Counted from the first letter of the stretch, positions 11,256 through 24,169 are shown. The stretch: 64,000 bases of DNA from Rhabdophis nuchalis (GCA_039707465.1 CM077643.1:199727605-199791604); one strand, 5' to 3'. Numbers and translations are program-made. Notes: generated by a model from the letters alone, not told the origin.

Positions 11256-12025
11256 CTCTAAAACTATGAAAAAGAGAAGTGCTCATATTTCTTGGAGTAA
11301 ACACTATGCTTAACTCTATATATGCTCAGTTTTTTCTAATGTGCCCACTCAGACAGAGAAAATATTATGCTAAATGTCAGCTATTATGTTCTTTTCAATT
11401 TACTTTGAAAGATATGGCTAGAAAGTCTTTGAAGTGCTGAGTTAATTTCACCTGGTAATTGCAAGTATTAAACAATACACTGAAACTTGCGGCATTCTTT
11501 CTATTGCTCTGGTAATTGCTATCCTCTGCAATATACCTTTAGATGAGTTTCAGAATTACATTTAGATTTGCCCAAGGAATATTATGTTGTTGCTGTTCTC
11601 GTTGCTAATTAATTAATTAATTAAACAAATGGAACCAAATCCCACCAATCTAGTTCTCCACAATAAAGGAAGGGATAGGAAAGGAAGGGAAGCGAAAGGG
11701 ATGGGGAATCCAGAAATAATATCTTTCTAAGGTAAGAGAAAGGTTCAAGTGAAATCAAGGCAGTGCATATAGAACATTTCTTTTGAAAGGTGAAGAAGCT
11801 CCAAAAAAAATCTGGGAAGCAGGATGGATACCAGTATTCCTTAAAATTTAATTATTAACATTTCAGTCTTGAATAAAATAATTGCATCCTAATAATTGTT
11901 AGAGAATCATTTAGCTAAAGTGTTATACTTAGGTGAATCAGAGTGATTGGCAGAACTAACTGGAAATCATAGGGGTTGTAAGCAGATGGTAATTTAGCTT
12001 ACTGTGCAGTAAAGGTACTTAACAC
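11256..12025. other. Unassigned; possible conserved block 11430-11525
   Basis: No gene. The stretch at about 11430-11525 is repeat-free with several CTGGTAATTGC-like motifs (two copies, 11451 and 11510). A purine-rich AAGGGA run lies at about 11667-11705. Confidence 0.3.
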
Positions 12026-12375
12026 ATTTCTACACAGATTTTCCTGTGCATTCGAGAAGATAGCACTAATCACAACACTCACAGCCATGAAAGTGATAAA
12101 CACTACAAATGTACAAATGACTTCAGATGCTCCCTTTAATTCATGAAAATCAATTAGGAACAAGTCGAGTATATTAAAATTATTCACAGACTAAAATAAT
12201 TCCATTGAATCTTTTATTGGAAAGAAGATGTACGACAAAAGATTAAAGTCCAATGGCTTCCTTTAAACGAAATGTTTTTGCTTTCTACCAGACAAGAAGA
12301 TGGTGAATTATATCAGATTCGAAATGGAATTCTTTAGTGGAGGAACAGCAAAATATACTGCGAATGTTAAATAGA
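12026..12375 (+). repeat. Direct repeat, copy A
   Basis: Matches 12833-13165 in the same orientation over about 340 bp, with shared landmarks AGAAGATAGCACTAATCACA, TGTTTTTGCTTTCTACCAGA and AATTATATCAGATTC. Divergence is moderate. The family is unknown. The 62-codon frame inside it is disrupted in the other copy and is not treated as a gene. Confidence 0.85.
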
Positions 12376-12832
12376 ACTCAGTTTCTTTTCCCAAACGAAA
12401 TATATGTGGGAATCCCAAAAGTGCTTTTTAAAGAGGTAAATGACACCTTTGGGGCAATCATGACCTGGATGATTGAAATTCTCTATAAACATTTAGCTAT
12501 GCAGAGCTGAAGAAGCTTCTTGGATAAGAAGTGAAATGATTTCAAAAAAACCCACAAAAGTACAGTTGCCTCTTTAAAAAGCATCTTTGGGATAACCATG
12601 ACCTGGATGACTGAGAATCGCCATAGAAATATATGTGGGAATGTTAATCAAGTCCTTCCCAATATCTACCCAACATGTTAATTTTACTATATGGAGTTAT
12701 TTCTCTTTCCACTCATCTGTACATTTTAGGGTGAGTGTGAGGTATGTGGGGTTTTTTTTATTTAAAAAAGGCATGAATTCACAGGTTTGATGACTTTTTA
12801 AAAACCATTTATTAGAAGTATAAATATTTATA
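12376..12832 (+). repeat. Spacer of the duplication, with internal repeats
   Basis: Holds two related segments around ATCATGACCTGGATGATTGA (12457) and ACCATGACCTGGATGACTGA (12595), each preceded by a CTTTTTAAA/CTTTAAAAAG motif. From 12628 to 12815 it matches the LTR-split repeat at 7684-8360 and so preserves its empty site (TTATTTCTCTTTCC at about 12695-12708). Confidence 0.75.
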
Positions 12833-13165
12833 CATTTCTATCCAAATTTTCCAGTGCATTCAAGAAGATAGCACTAATCACAGCACACAGCAATGAAAGT
12901 AATAAACACAACAAATGTAAAAGTGACTTCATATGGTCCCTTTAAATTTCCAAAAATCCATTAGTGAGAGATCCAGTACATAAAAATCATTCATAGACTG
13001 AAATAATCCAACGGAATTCCCTTACTAGAAAAAGGATGTACAACAAAAGGCTAAAGTCCACTGGCTTCTTTTAAACAAAATGTTTTTGCTTTCTACCAGA
13101 CAATAAGAGGATGAATTATATCAGATTCAGAAGTAGAGGGACAGCAAAATACACTGTGAATATTT
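12833..13165 (+). repeat. Direct repeat, copy B
   Basis: Second copy of the unit at 12026-12375, with small indels. Together the two copies and their spacer look like parts of one repeat family inserted or duplicated locally. Confidence 0.85.
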
Positions 13166-16100
13166 TATAAATGAAAAGCATTGCAATAATGATGGTGGAG
13201 TACCAAAGAACTCTAAATTATTTTCGCTCTTCATATTATAGTAAGAATTTCTATAGTAAGTGTTTGAACAATTCCAGAAGAGATGAATTTTTTTATTAGG
13301 CTATTGTGGCATTAGGCCAACTGAAGATATAGAAATAATTGCAAATTGTGATGTTATCAGATTTTTTTTCCGGTTAAACTCCAGGGAAGCAAAATGATGT
13401 GTGGCTTCTTTTTAGCCCCATCTGACTCAAGCAATAATCTTACATAGAGTTGCTAAGTGTGTGGACAGGCACATTGAGATACACAGGATGACTGCAATAG
13501 TCCCAAAGCTCGGTATGAAATAGTAAGGAGAATGTTGATGTGAAACGCCTCTCTTTCTCAAGTTTTAGAAATATAGTTTCTGAACATAGTATGTATCCAG
13601 TGAACCAGATACATGAGTCGCTCAAATTCTCAGCCACAGAAATCTGTATCCTGCGTCAGAATCAAAAGAGAATATTAAACAGGTCAGTAGTTCTTTGGAA
13701 ATTTAACCAGTTTTCCAAGAACTTTACTATTTGGCCAACTAAATGAATGGAGAAGAAGTTGAACTAAATCAGGGATTAAATGATAAAGGTTAGAAAATGT
13801 CTGCTACATAAGAAGAAATGGCGAAGGTTTGCCTGAAGTCTGATCCCCCTTTTAGCTCCCCTCTAATTTCAGATAATTTCCCAGGTAGAGTTTGCACATC
13901 TGAAAATTGTTTTCATTTTAAGCAATAAATGTTTAATGAAGTTGGTTTAAAAAAAATCTCTACATATGCTCAGTACATTTCTACTGGCCCATTAAATCCA
14001 TGGTCCTCTTTTATTGTTTTGTTTTCTAAATGCACACAATGCCTAGTAAGTGAGAATGAACCTATAGAAATCTATCATCAATTTGTGTCAAAAAGGTACG
14101 AACAAATAAGCTATCATAGCATTTAAAAAGCCATGTACTTTAACAGAGAAGGATATCATCATCATCATCTTCCAGAGGGGGCTATAGTTCCAGAGCCATA
14201 TATTTCCAGAACTTCAAGATCAAATTTATGGGATTTTACCAGCAAGATATTACTTGCTTGCCCTTAGATTGAAAATCTAATAGAGAAAAGATGAAAATGA
14301 TATCTTTAAATACCACATTGTAGGTATGTATTTGGAAAGGGCATGAGGGAGGAAGAAAGTAGGGGGGGGAAAGCTCTTTTCAGAGGTATCTGTTAGCTAG
14401 ACCAAGGTATCCTGAGAACTTTCCCTCTTTTTAAAATTAAACATCATAGTAAAGATGATCAAATGTCACACATGACTTACTTCAAGAATTGCTTCATCTG
14501 AAGGCATCTCAGATTCTCATGATTTAGCTGTCTGACAAGGTCATGAAATAATGGTAGCAATTAAAGGCCAAGACTACCATTCCTGGATCTGCAAGACAAG
14601 GGAGAGAAGAAAAGTTGTGGAGGAAAAAGAAAGAAAGGTGTTTGAATTTAGGGGACTTGTTTTGAGTCCCTCTCCCTCTGTTACACTTTCCCACTAAGCC
14701 CCTAAACCAAGCAAGAGCAAAGAGATAAAGGAGATATAAATAAAACAGCAAAGCTTTCTAGATCAATGGCCATTTAGCTTTTCCCCACATAGAATAGTAT
14801 CTGCTCTTATTTTCTTATAAGTGAGATAGCAAGGCCTTTTCCTCCACATGTCTGGCTGCCTGTCATTTGAGAGAAGGCAATTGGTTGCTTCTGAAGAGGA
14901 AAGGTAAGATGAGTCTGTTCATCAGTTGTAACCAATTTCCTCAATTTCCTGTTGGCTTCTCCACTCAAATATGGATTCCTCCAGATTCCATTTCAGCTAA
15001 AAGCATATTAAAATGACACAAGACTTTCTTACGCAATTTCACATTCTGAAGCCTAGCAAAAAAGAGCTGGTACATGAATTTTCTATTTTTATTTTTTCCC
15101 CTCACCATTCCATTTTAATTTTGAATTATGTATCCTATTATATGACAGCATTATAGAAAGGCAGTACATAATTATGTATTAATTGCCTCTTAAATGCAGT
15201 GAAATATTCTACTGAAATTCATTGGAAATTTCTCCTACTGACCTCAGGCGTTAACAGATTAAAATAGAGGGCTCTAATAGGTTGAAATCCAAAATCAATT
15301 CAGAGTACTTTCAGCCAGTTCTAGGAGTCACTGAAGTGTTTTCACCTGAAGTAACTGGAGCTGAATTAAAACTGCCACACAACTTTTTGTTTTATATGAT
15401 TCAACATTTGAAGTCTAGTGAAATGATTCTGCATCTGAAAAGAATGGTTTGTTTTTCATGCTTTCCATTTTTCTCTGCAATGCTAGGGATGGGGGCTGAG
15501 AGGGAGAAGATTGGTGGGGAGCAATTGATAACTACCTTCTAATCACAAGGAATTGTTTAACAAGAGCTCTCCAGTCACAATGCTGTGACAGGAAAACAAT
15601 ATTTTGCGAATGAATAATTCTGTCTAAAAGCAAAAGAGCCATGACTCCTTTCCAGTTTTTCTTTTTTCAAAAAAAAAGAAAGGAAGGAAGGAAGGAAAGA
15701 AGAAAGAAAGAAATAATGAATACACATTTTAAAGGAACTTATCTACAAAATGCCTGCATTGATCCTTCTGTAATTGGAACAGATTTCTCACTGAGTGACA
15801 TTACTTCAGATCATCAAAAAGAAAGATGAAGAAATCACATTTCCCTTCACAATATGTAAAAAAAAAGTCATGCACAAAACTTTTTTCATATATCTGTTGG
15901 AAATTAATCAGATTTGTCACCACTGTGTGGAAGACTGTACCTGAGTATATAATGTAATTGTGTCTAAAACTTACACCGCTGGAGGCTAAACCTGGCAATG
16001 TAGAAACTGATGCTTCTTAGACCAGACAAACTTATTGTGTAAACATGGTGCAGACGAATACTAATCTCAAGGGTGGGGAAGTAATGGACAAAATTCTGCT

Positions 16101-16740
16101 TACTCAAAAGGAAAGGAGGAAAAGGTGTGAGAATCATATCTGGGAATTGACAAATATATATGGCATGATTTTTCTGTTCTTTGGGAAGATGATATTCTAA
16201 GTATATTTCTTTGTTTATTTCACTTGCACGGTCATCCACTTGATACCATTGCACTTGGGGTAGGCAGCGCACAGATCCATATCAACAACTCTAAAGACAG
16301 GCTCATTTAATGGAAGGCCATTAAGGTCAGGGCCATCTGAATCTCAGAAGGTCTCTTGATGCATAAACCAGGTTGAGTGACAGACAAGAAATGATTCCCA
16401 GATCCCATTGGATAACATTGTTTAATCATGCCAAACAGGTTGTATCTCATGGCAGACAATTGGAGTCAAGTTGTCCTACTTTTATAAAAGTCTGGAAACT
16501 CTATGTGGACTTTTTCCTGAAACTGGGAAGAAACGTTTTTCTTTTTCCTCCTATTGTTTTCAACATCTTTTACTTTACCTTTCTTTTTACTATACTATTT
16601 CGTGTTTAACTTTTAACTTTGTAAAATAGATCTGTAATAAAAGTATTAAAAAAGAGATGGCTGGCCCTGCAAATAATGCAGCCCTGTACCTTTACTGGAC
16701 ATAACTAGCATCTTGAATTACACTAGAAACTTATTTGTGC
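13166..16740. other. Unassigned DNA
   Basis: About 3.6 kb with no recognisable gene or repeat family. Simple repeats are minor: ATC units at about 14155-14170, a G-run at about 14362, AAGG/AAAG units at about 15677-15712. Open frames of 60-100 codons occur on both strands without domains. Confidence 0.4.
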
Positions 16741-17170
16741 TGGGTTGCAGATGAAACCAACTGCAGTTTCCAAATAGTCTGCACCGACAGCTCCACTGTA
16801 ATAATCCAGCTGAGGAATGACCAAAGCATGAGTGATATTAAGCAGAGTCTCCTGATCCAGATATATGTTTAATTGATACCAATAGCAATAGCACCTAGAC
16901 TTATACAGTGCTCCATAGTGCTTTACAAACGATGTGTTTGTGCAAAAGCCCTCCTTGTCAAAACTGTAACCTGATTGTTGAGCAGGAACTAAGAGGATAC
17001 TCCCTCACCCACCAGTTATGCATACGTTCTAGCAGGGACAATGTAACCCCCCCCCCCTCCAGAACAAATGATAGGAAATAATCAGATCTGGAGTCCTAAA
17101 ATCCATAGGTGCTCAATGTTGCTAGGATTGATCCTAAAGCTGCTACTCTCCATCGAAACCCCCATAGCTC
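16741..17170 (-). mobile_element. Degraded L2-like LINE fragment
   Basis: In complement, segments such as TGCAGTTTCCAAATAGTCTG and CTGTAATAATCCAGCTGAGG resemble the minus-strand L2 coding region (compare GCATTACAGTAGTCGAGTCG at 34919). Many frame breaks suggest an old copy. A C homopolymer interrupts it at 17048-17057. Assignment is by general resemblance only. Confidence 0.45.
16883..16930 (-). mobile_element. Sauria SINE / Bov-B 3' tail fragment
   Basis: AATAGCAATAGCACCTAG followed by GTGCTTTACA in minus orientation is the tail segment common to Sauria SINEs. It sits inside the degraded L2-like fragment. Confidence 0.7.
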
Positions 17171-17185
17171 CCGACACTAAGAAAA

Positions 17186-17866
17186 TGTCCCGTCTCGACT
17201 ACTGTAATGCTCTCTACATGGGGCTTCCCTTGAGGTGCACTCAAAAGCTACAGCTAGTCCAAAACGCAGCCGCGCGGGTAATTACGGGAGCTACCAGAAG
17301 CTCCCATATAACACCAATCCTGCGCGAGCTGCATTGGCTTCCTGTGGTCTTTCGGGTGCGCTTCAAGGTTTTGACAACCATCTTTAAAGCGCTCCATGGC
17401 TCGGGGCCTAGTTATATGCGAGACCGTCTCGTGCCCCATACATCCCTTAGACCGATACGCTCCCACAGAGAGGGCCTTCTCAGGGTGCCGTCGGCCGGAC
17501 AATGCCGACTGGCGACACCCAGGGGAAGAGTCTTCTCTGTGGCGGGCCCTGCCCTTTGGAACGACCTACCCCCTGAACTCCGCACCATCTCCGACCTCCG
17601 CCTCTTCCGTCAATGTCTAAAGACATACTTTTTTCATCAAGCCGGCCTAGCCTAACCTCCCATGGGGACTTTTAGAAAAGTTTTAAATTGGGTTTTTAAT
17701 TAATAATTGGTTTTAGCACAGGTTTGGGATCTAATATATATTTTAAATTATTTATCTATGTTCTATTTTTGTATGTTTTTTAAATCTCCTGTGCGCCGCC
17801 CTGGGTCCTCTGCGGAGAAGGGCGGGATATAAATGTAATAAATAAATAAATAAATAAATAAAAAAC
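17186..17866 (+). mobile_element. L2 LINE, 5'-truncated copy with open C-terminal ORF2
   Basis: The L2-derived part of the frame (17188-17655) starts at SRLDYCNALYMGLPLRC and continues through VQNAAARVITG, ITPILRELHWLPV and [10 protein letters not shown] to a stop after AGLA. This is the ORF2 region downstream of the catalytic YADD motif, so no RT core remains. The roughly 40 codons upstream in the same frame are flanking DNA. The 3'UTR carries GCGCCGCCCTGGGTCC and GGGCGGGATATAAAT and ends in (AAAT)n at about 17840-17862. The absence of frame breaks suggests a fairly recent insertion. Confidence 0.93.
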
Positions 17867-18794
17867 TTAATTCCGTTGTTTGGTGAACCAGGAGCTAGTT
17901 GGTTACCGGTAATTTGTTGATTGATTCATTCTATGGCATTGCATGATCTCATATGTTAGCTTCACATGGAGATGAAATAGTAGTGAAGAGAAAGAAGAAC
18001 CTGACACACCCCTATTCAACACTGAAAGAGTAGAATTACTACACCACCATATCCCCTACTTCTAACCCACAGAAAAAATTCAGAAGAATACTATGATCAA
18101 TTCTTACTCTATTGTCCACTTGCCTATTTCTTATCCATCCATCCATCCATCCATCCATCCATCCATCCATCCATCTATCCATTCATTCCACATATAAGCC
18201 TTTCCGACAGAATAGCCACTTTAGATGGCTTACGGAATATAAACAAATAAACGCATAGAATGTACTTTTTTGTGAACATATAATGCATAGTTAAAGCTGG
18301 CTTGTGTTTTTGTAATTATGATGTGAATGAGGGTGGCTTTAGCCCAGATCTGTCACAAGCAAGCACAGGCTTTACAAAGCTCTGATTAGGTAGGTGAGAA
18401 TGAAAACCTACAACATGAGGAATGCATACAACAGAAGATTCTCCCTCTCATGCTTTGATAACTCGATAGTATCAGGCAGAAAATGTACAGTAAGAACTTC
18501 GTTTTTCTGAACCAAATAATGTACATATTTTGTGTCAAAACAAAAGGCATAAGGACAAAGTCAATCCAAACATATTCCTCTGTGCTGAGATTTTGTCCCT
18601 TGAGCGCCAAGGGAGATGGAGTGGCTCCATTTATTTTGTTCTGCTTCATGAGCTTCACCTATTTCAAAGTTTGCTGTCAGTCACTCTGCACCTTCTTGTG
18701 TAGATGGTGAGATTTTCAAGTTAATGTTCCTATCAAATATCAAGAAATAAAATAAAAAAATGAGTTTCAGAGGGTAGGGCAGGGCTGTTTAGAA
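17867..18794. other. Unassigned; contains (ATCC)n
   Basis: An (ATCC)n microsatellite of about twelve units lies at 18133-18180. The following 18185-18245 carries GGCTTACGGAATATAAACAA, which may be an old LINE tail. Nothing else recognised. Confidence 0.5.
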
Positions 18795-18921
18795 CAGGGG
18801 TCTCCAACCTTTGCAACTTTAAGTCTGAAGGACTTCAGCTCCCAGAATTCTCCAGTCAGCAAAGAGAATTCTGGGAGCTGAAGTCCCTCAGACTTAAAGT
18901 TGCAAAGGTTGGAGACCCCTG
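18795..18921. mobile_element. hAT MITE, hairpin type (CAGGGGTCTCCAACC termini)
   Basis: 127 bp: two 58-bp arms with one visible mismatch around an 11-base loop (CAGTCAGCAAA). The exact 8-bp duplication GTTTAGAA flanks it (18787-18794, 18922-18929). Confidence 0.96.
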
Positions 18922-20256
18922 GTTTAGAAGCCTCATTCAGTAAGAAAAGTCACCACAGACATTTGATTTGTTTTCCACAACTTGCCCTCTATTATTAGAA
19001 AAGTTCTTTTTCTAGTCATGTAGAAACACAAAGCATGAAGTGGAGAGCTACAATGAAGAGAGTTGTTAAATAAAATCGATGTCATAAATACATATATAAA
19101 TATATCTGAAAAATAGGTGTAAGAATTTTTGTTAAATCAAATGATTCTTCATTTTCAGACTGATGCAAATTCACATAACTTAATTGCCAAGAAGAAAGCT
19201 GGGAGGCCACCAAGAGACCCCACTTTACTTAAATGACATTAAGCAACAATTTAACAAGAGATACTCTATTTTTGGATTTTGGATTTCTGAAAGTCAATCA
19301 ACACTTTCTATGTGGAGGATGATTTATTTCAGATCAAGAATTTGACCTTAAAGCAGATAACAAATGTATTTGCCCTTCCTTCCTTCCTTCCTTCCTTCCT
19401 TCCTTCCTTCCTTCCTTCCTTCCTTCCTTCCTTCCTTCCTTCCTTCCTTCCTTCCTCATCTACATAGCCCTAGGTTTTGATGGTTGTGTAGTTCCATTAG
19501 TCAGCAGAAACCAACAGTATCTGCAAGATCTAAAGCTTTTATGAGTCAGTTAAGATTTATTTCATGGAATAAACTCTCTCTAAAAAACAGAATGTTCAAG
19601 AGCAAGAAAATGACAGCAAAATATCATATTTGCATCCAGTGATGGGAAAGTAAACAAGTGAGTGAGAGAAGTAGCAAGAGAAACCATCCTTTATATTTTT
19701 GTTCAAGGGGGGAAAAAGAATCTTCTGAAAATGCACATGCTTAAGACAAAAGACAAAAAGGAAGAAGGAGAGGGAGAATGATTGCAAAGGGCCTAAGGCA
19801 TAATGTCCATTTATACTGCAAATGGAAGAAACAGAACAGAAATTTCAGTCAGAAGGAGAAATAGAATGGTATACAATAATAAAGAATAATCAATCAATCA
19901 TACTTAAGAACAAATAAAGCCACAGACTTTCAAGTATCATTTACAGCAGATCAGCTAGCAAGGATACAATCTAGAGAAATAATGTTATTTTTTGCAAGGC
20001 TGCTGGAGGCATAATGTACATTTAGGTTGCTTCTCTTTTTTTCTAGCATGGGCAGCATTGTTAAGAGCTGATAATCTGGATAAAAAATGAAAAAGCAAAC
20101 AGCATCTGGGACACGGAGGGGGAGTGGTATAGTTACATTTGCTATTTGTGGTGGATAAAAGCTGGTAATGGATCTAGTGTGTGAGTGATGACATACAGTG
20201 AAGACATATCTGTGCTATGTTGCCAATGTGTACCGCCCCATCTTATAGTCCCCTTA
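18922..20256. other. Unassigned; contains (CCTT)n 19371-19457
   Basis: A (CCTT)n microsatellite of about 21 units is the main feature. An exon-like stretch at 19159-19236 is discussed as a finding. No gene is called. Confidence 0.45.
19371..19457. repeat. (CCTT)n microsatellite
   Basis: Uninterrupted CCTT/TTCC units over about 87 bp; likely length-polymorphic. Confidence 0.97.
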
Positions 20257-20683
20257 CAGGTAGTCCTCGACTTACAATCGTTCATTTAGTGACCATTGAA
20301 AGTTACAACAGCACTGAAAAAAGGGACTTATGACCCTTTTTTCACACTTACAACTCTTGGGATATCCCCATGTTCACATGATCATTTCATTTCATTCATT
20401 TATTAGATTTCTATCAAAATTCAGATGCTTGGCAACTGGCTCATATTTATGACTAGTGCAGTGTCCTGGGGTCATGTGATCCCTTTTTGCGACCTTCTGA
20501 CCACAAAATCAATGGGGAATCCAGATCTATTTAACAATCATGTTCCTACTTTAACAAATGCAATGATTCACTTAACAACTGAGGCAAGAAAAGTCATAAA
20601 ATGGGGCAAATTCACTTAACAAATGTTTTAGTAAGCAACATAAATTTTAGACTCAATTGTGGTCATAATTCAAGGACTACCTG
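20257..20683. mobile_element. TA-flanked MITE (CAGGTAGTCCTCGAC termini), copy 2
   Basis: The left end is CAGGTAGTCCTCGACTTAC, the right end CAAGGACTACCTG, with TA on both sides (20255-20256, 20684-20685). The interior has CACTTAACAAC and CTTGGCAACTGGCTCATA. Orientation is opposite to copy 1. No transposase is encoded; the 64-codon frame is spurious. Confidence 0.88.
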
Positions 20684-21475
20684 TATTTTGTGAGAATTCC
20701 CCTTTCCTCCCACTCTTTCTGAAATAAAATTTGGTAGGAGATGAAGAACTATCTGCATTATCATTTTCTTTAACGAGGAACAAATGAGTGTGTGACCCTC
20801 CTGCTCGCCTTTCTTATTTCTGACTTCATTTTCTGCAACAGAGAATAGTTTATAACACCTAAGAACTCTCAGCATTAGCCTTATTCTCATTATTTTCCTT
20901 CCTTGCTTCTTCCTTCCCTCCCTTGAATTCCCACTAGCTTCCCATTTATTTTGGTTGGGGGAAATTTGTAAGATGCCATGCAGTTTGGGAAGGGTGTGTG
21001 GTTGTGCACCAGATATGCCATATAAATTGGGAAGGATGAATGGATGGGTTGCGTAGGTTGTGAAAAGTGCCCAGGAGTGCATGAGAGGTGCTGTGGGAAC
21101 CTGGTAGGATGTACTGGGTGGATGGTACAGGTCAAAGGAGAATGCATAGGCTCACAAGGGTGTGTGAGAGGTACTACATTGGTCAGAGATGGTGTTTGGG
21201 CTTGCCCAAGAGGGAAGGCACATGATATGTAGCATAGGTCTGAAAATGTGCATTGGGGTGTGCAAGATGTGTTGTGTGGGTCAGGGAAGGTATGTGGAGA
21301 TAATGTCAGTCAGAGAACATGCAGGAAGGAGGCACAGGTGAGGGGAGCTTGTGTGAGAGGAAGTGTGCATAGGGGTTCTTTCTTCCTTGTTCATTCCTTC
21401 CTTCTTCCCTTCCCTTCTTTTCCTATGTAATTTTTCTTTAGAGAGAGGAGAGAAAGAAAGAGGGAGGGAGGGAGG

Positions 21476-21538
<63 letters not shown>

Positions 21539-23470
21539 GGGGGAATATCAGTCAGTGGAGATAGTCCTCCTTTCTTATTTTTCCCCACAACAACAACCTT
21601 TTGAGTTATATTTGGCTAAGATACACTGATTGGATCAAAGTTACCCATTGAGCTTTTATGGCTGATGATGGACTTGGAACTAGATCTCCCTAGTGCCAGA
21701 CTAGCTTCTTAACCCTCACGCAGATTACATATGAACACCATGAGTGCATATGAAGAGTATGCATATGAGAGCTTTTTCCAGTTCCTTATAGTCTTTTCTA
21801 GATTGATAGGTAGCAGAGGACTCCATTATTTGCTGCTATTCATGCCATAGTAGATGCTGCCCAATCACGGTGCTTTGATTTACATCTCTGTTATCATTTC
21901 AATGGGATGGTGAAAGGAGTTCTTTCCATCTGCCTAATTGATCAGGATAGCTAAAAAGGGACACAATAGTTCCATCTGTCTGGGTCTTTCTAAGCTTCTA
22001 ATTGTATCCAGAGACACCCATGCAGAACCTGTGGAAGGACAGATAAGACACACAGTGGCATGAAGAAATGAGTTAGGAGAAAGAAGGAAAATATGAAACT
22101 GTGCCAATGAAGGGCCTGAAAGCCTGGTTCCCCAAGGACAGACGTACAATACTGATAAGCAACGGGGGTAAAAAAAACGGTCAGTGTCAGTCAGTTAAAA
22201 TAGTACACGGAAGGAAAAGCCAAATATTGGAAATAAAGGAGTAATAATTGTATCTCACCTGACATAAAGAAATGGTCAGTTGAGGCAGCCCTGAATGGAA
22301 AGCATAAAGCATCCTGAATGAATGGCAGACACAGATAATAGGAATAGAAGAAATTGAGAAATAAGAAATAAGGGGAGGGGGGGAAGAGCTCCGAAATGAT
22401 GGAAGAAAATGGATTTTACTGTATGGTTCTTTCTTGCCACCAATGCAGAGAAGGTCATAGCTGTAAATCATAAGAGGAAAGTTCAGAGATTCAATCTTGG
22501 CCAATGATAAAAAATTCTCTGGGGTATCGGGAGGCCTTTTGTTTCAGGGACTGGGCTCATATTACTAAATCTGGTGCTTATGATTCTTCTTCTTTGGTTT
22601 ATATATTTATATCCTTTGTGGATCTAAAGGCATTTCATCCACCCTCTGCTTGCCTAATTATATTCTGCTCTACAGTCAAGATGAAACAGAGATGGGAGAC
22701 GTTTTAAGCATTCTGTTCACATGAACATAATCAATATGATTATTGCTTAACACTGCCTATATGATTATTACTTTTAAGAGCACTTAGATTTAATTGTGAA
22801 TAAAAGACATTGTTAAGAGGGATGATGCAAAAGGGGACAGGCTTTTCCTTTAGGATTTTTTTTCTTGCCAGAAAATGTAAGAAAGACCAAATCATACCTC
22901 TCTTTCACCATTCAAACAAAGAAGACAATGAAATTACTTTCTAGCTTAAGAGCATCATTGCATAGCCAATCAGAGTCAGATTCAGTGTCACTAAGGGCAA
23001 GGAAACTCTTCTCTCATTGCCCTGATTTTGATTGGAGGGGACACATAAATGCATTTCCAAAGCAGTCTGATTGACATTATGATTTTACCATGCTTTGCTA
23101 GCAATAAAGCTGCCAACACATGCCAACAAAACCAGGAATATATGCTCAGTTGCCTTAGCACTGTAATCATAGTTAAGGTTGGGCTGCAGAAAGATAAAGA
23201 TAGAAAGTTTTCTTTGCTTGCAATAGATACACTACCCTCTGTTGCTTAACATCAATTTGTCTCATGTTCTTTGGGTGAATTGTGTGTGAACAGTTTAAAC
23301 AAATATCAATATTGGGGGACCACTAGAACAGAAGCTCAAAGGGGCCTTGTAGAGATATCTAGCCATTATTTATCCACCCACAAAACAACAAGACAGAGAA
23401 CATTAGACTATCCTCATGTTATTTCATTGTAACAAACAATTTTGGCCAATTACTGTGGTATAATTTAGAA
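20684..23470. other. Unassigned; contains a GA-rich microsatellite
   Basis: 21000-21330 is GT/GA-rich with weakly repetitive GGTGTGTGAGAGGTAC-like units. A (GGGA)n/(GA)n run occupies 21440-21534. No gene or transposon recognised elsewhere in this span. Confidence 0.4.
21440..21534. repeat. GAGA / GGGA microsatellite
   Basis: AGAGGAGAGAAAGAAAG leads into GGGAGGGAGG and then about 28 GA units. Frames with runs of Arg-Glu or Leu-Ser are translations of this repeat. Confidence 0.96.
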
Positions 23471-23598
23471 CAGGACTGTCAAACTCTGCGGGCCAGATGC
23501 ATCACGCGGTGGCCATGCCCACACCCCATTTAGGGAAGGGGGGAAAGTCCTGATGCATTATGTGATGCCATCATTAGGATGTGAGTTTGACACCCCTG
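23471..23598. mobile_element. hAT MITE (CTGTCAAACTC termini)
   Basis: 128 bp starting CAGGACTGTCAAACTC and ending GAGTTTGACACCCCTG, flanked by the exact 8-bp duplication ATTTAGAA (23463-23470, 23599-23606). Confidence 0.95.
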
Positions 23599-23962
23599 AT
23601 TTAGAACAATTGATGTACTGCTATGTAATTGGATGGTGGTGTCTCCATATAGGAAGGAAATGAGTATATATGATATCTTACCTTTATCATTTTAATAATG
23701 TGCAAAGAGATTCATTTTCAGTGTAATGTCTTAGTTTCTGATCCTCATTTTTTTTTCTTTTTGTCTCTTTAGTCCCATCCTGTGCCTAATTCCCAATATT
23801 TTCCTTTTGCCTAATGAAATAGCTGGACTCACTTGTGCAGGATGTTAAAGTGGGAGTATAAGAGAGATGGTGTTTGGATTCCTAATGTGTAACTGTTAAC
23901 AAATAATCTTTCAGGGAGGATGGCACACATTGAAAGGAATGGTGTGCACCAAAAGGGATGCT
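23599..23962. other. Unassigned DNA
   Basis: Nothing recognised in this short interval apart from a T-run near 23750. Confidence 0.4.
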
Positions 23963-24169
23963 GATAGCAATAGCAGTTATATTTATATACCTCTTCACAG
24001 TGCTTTACAGTCCTCCCTAAGCTTTTTACAGGGTCAGCATATTGCCCCCAACAATAATTTTACACACCTTGGAAGGATGCAAGGCTGAGTAAACCTTGAG
24101 TCAAAATCGAACTCCTAGAGTGTGTTAGTCCTGCAGTACTGCATTCCAACCAATGTGCCACCACGGCTC
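23963..24169 (-). mobile_element. Sauria-type SINE
   Basis: Minus-strand copy: AGAGCCGTGGTGGCACATTGG (tRNA-like A-box region, in complement of 24150-24170), the body with TATTGCCCCCAACAA, and the tail GATAGCAATAGC. A deletion in the middle removes part of the GGGTCCTCATTTTAC segment. Confidence 0.85.
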
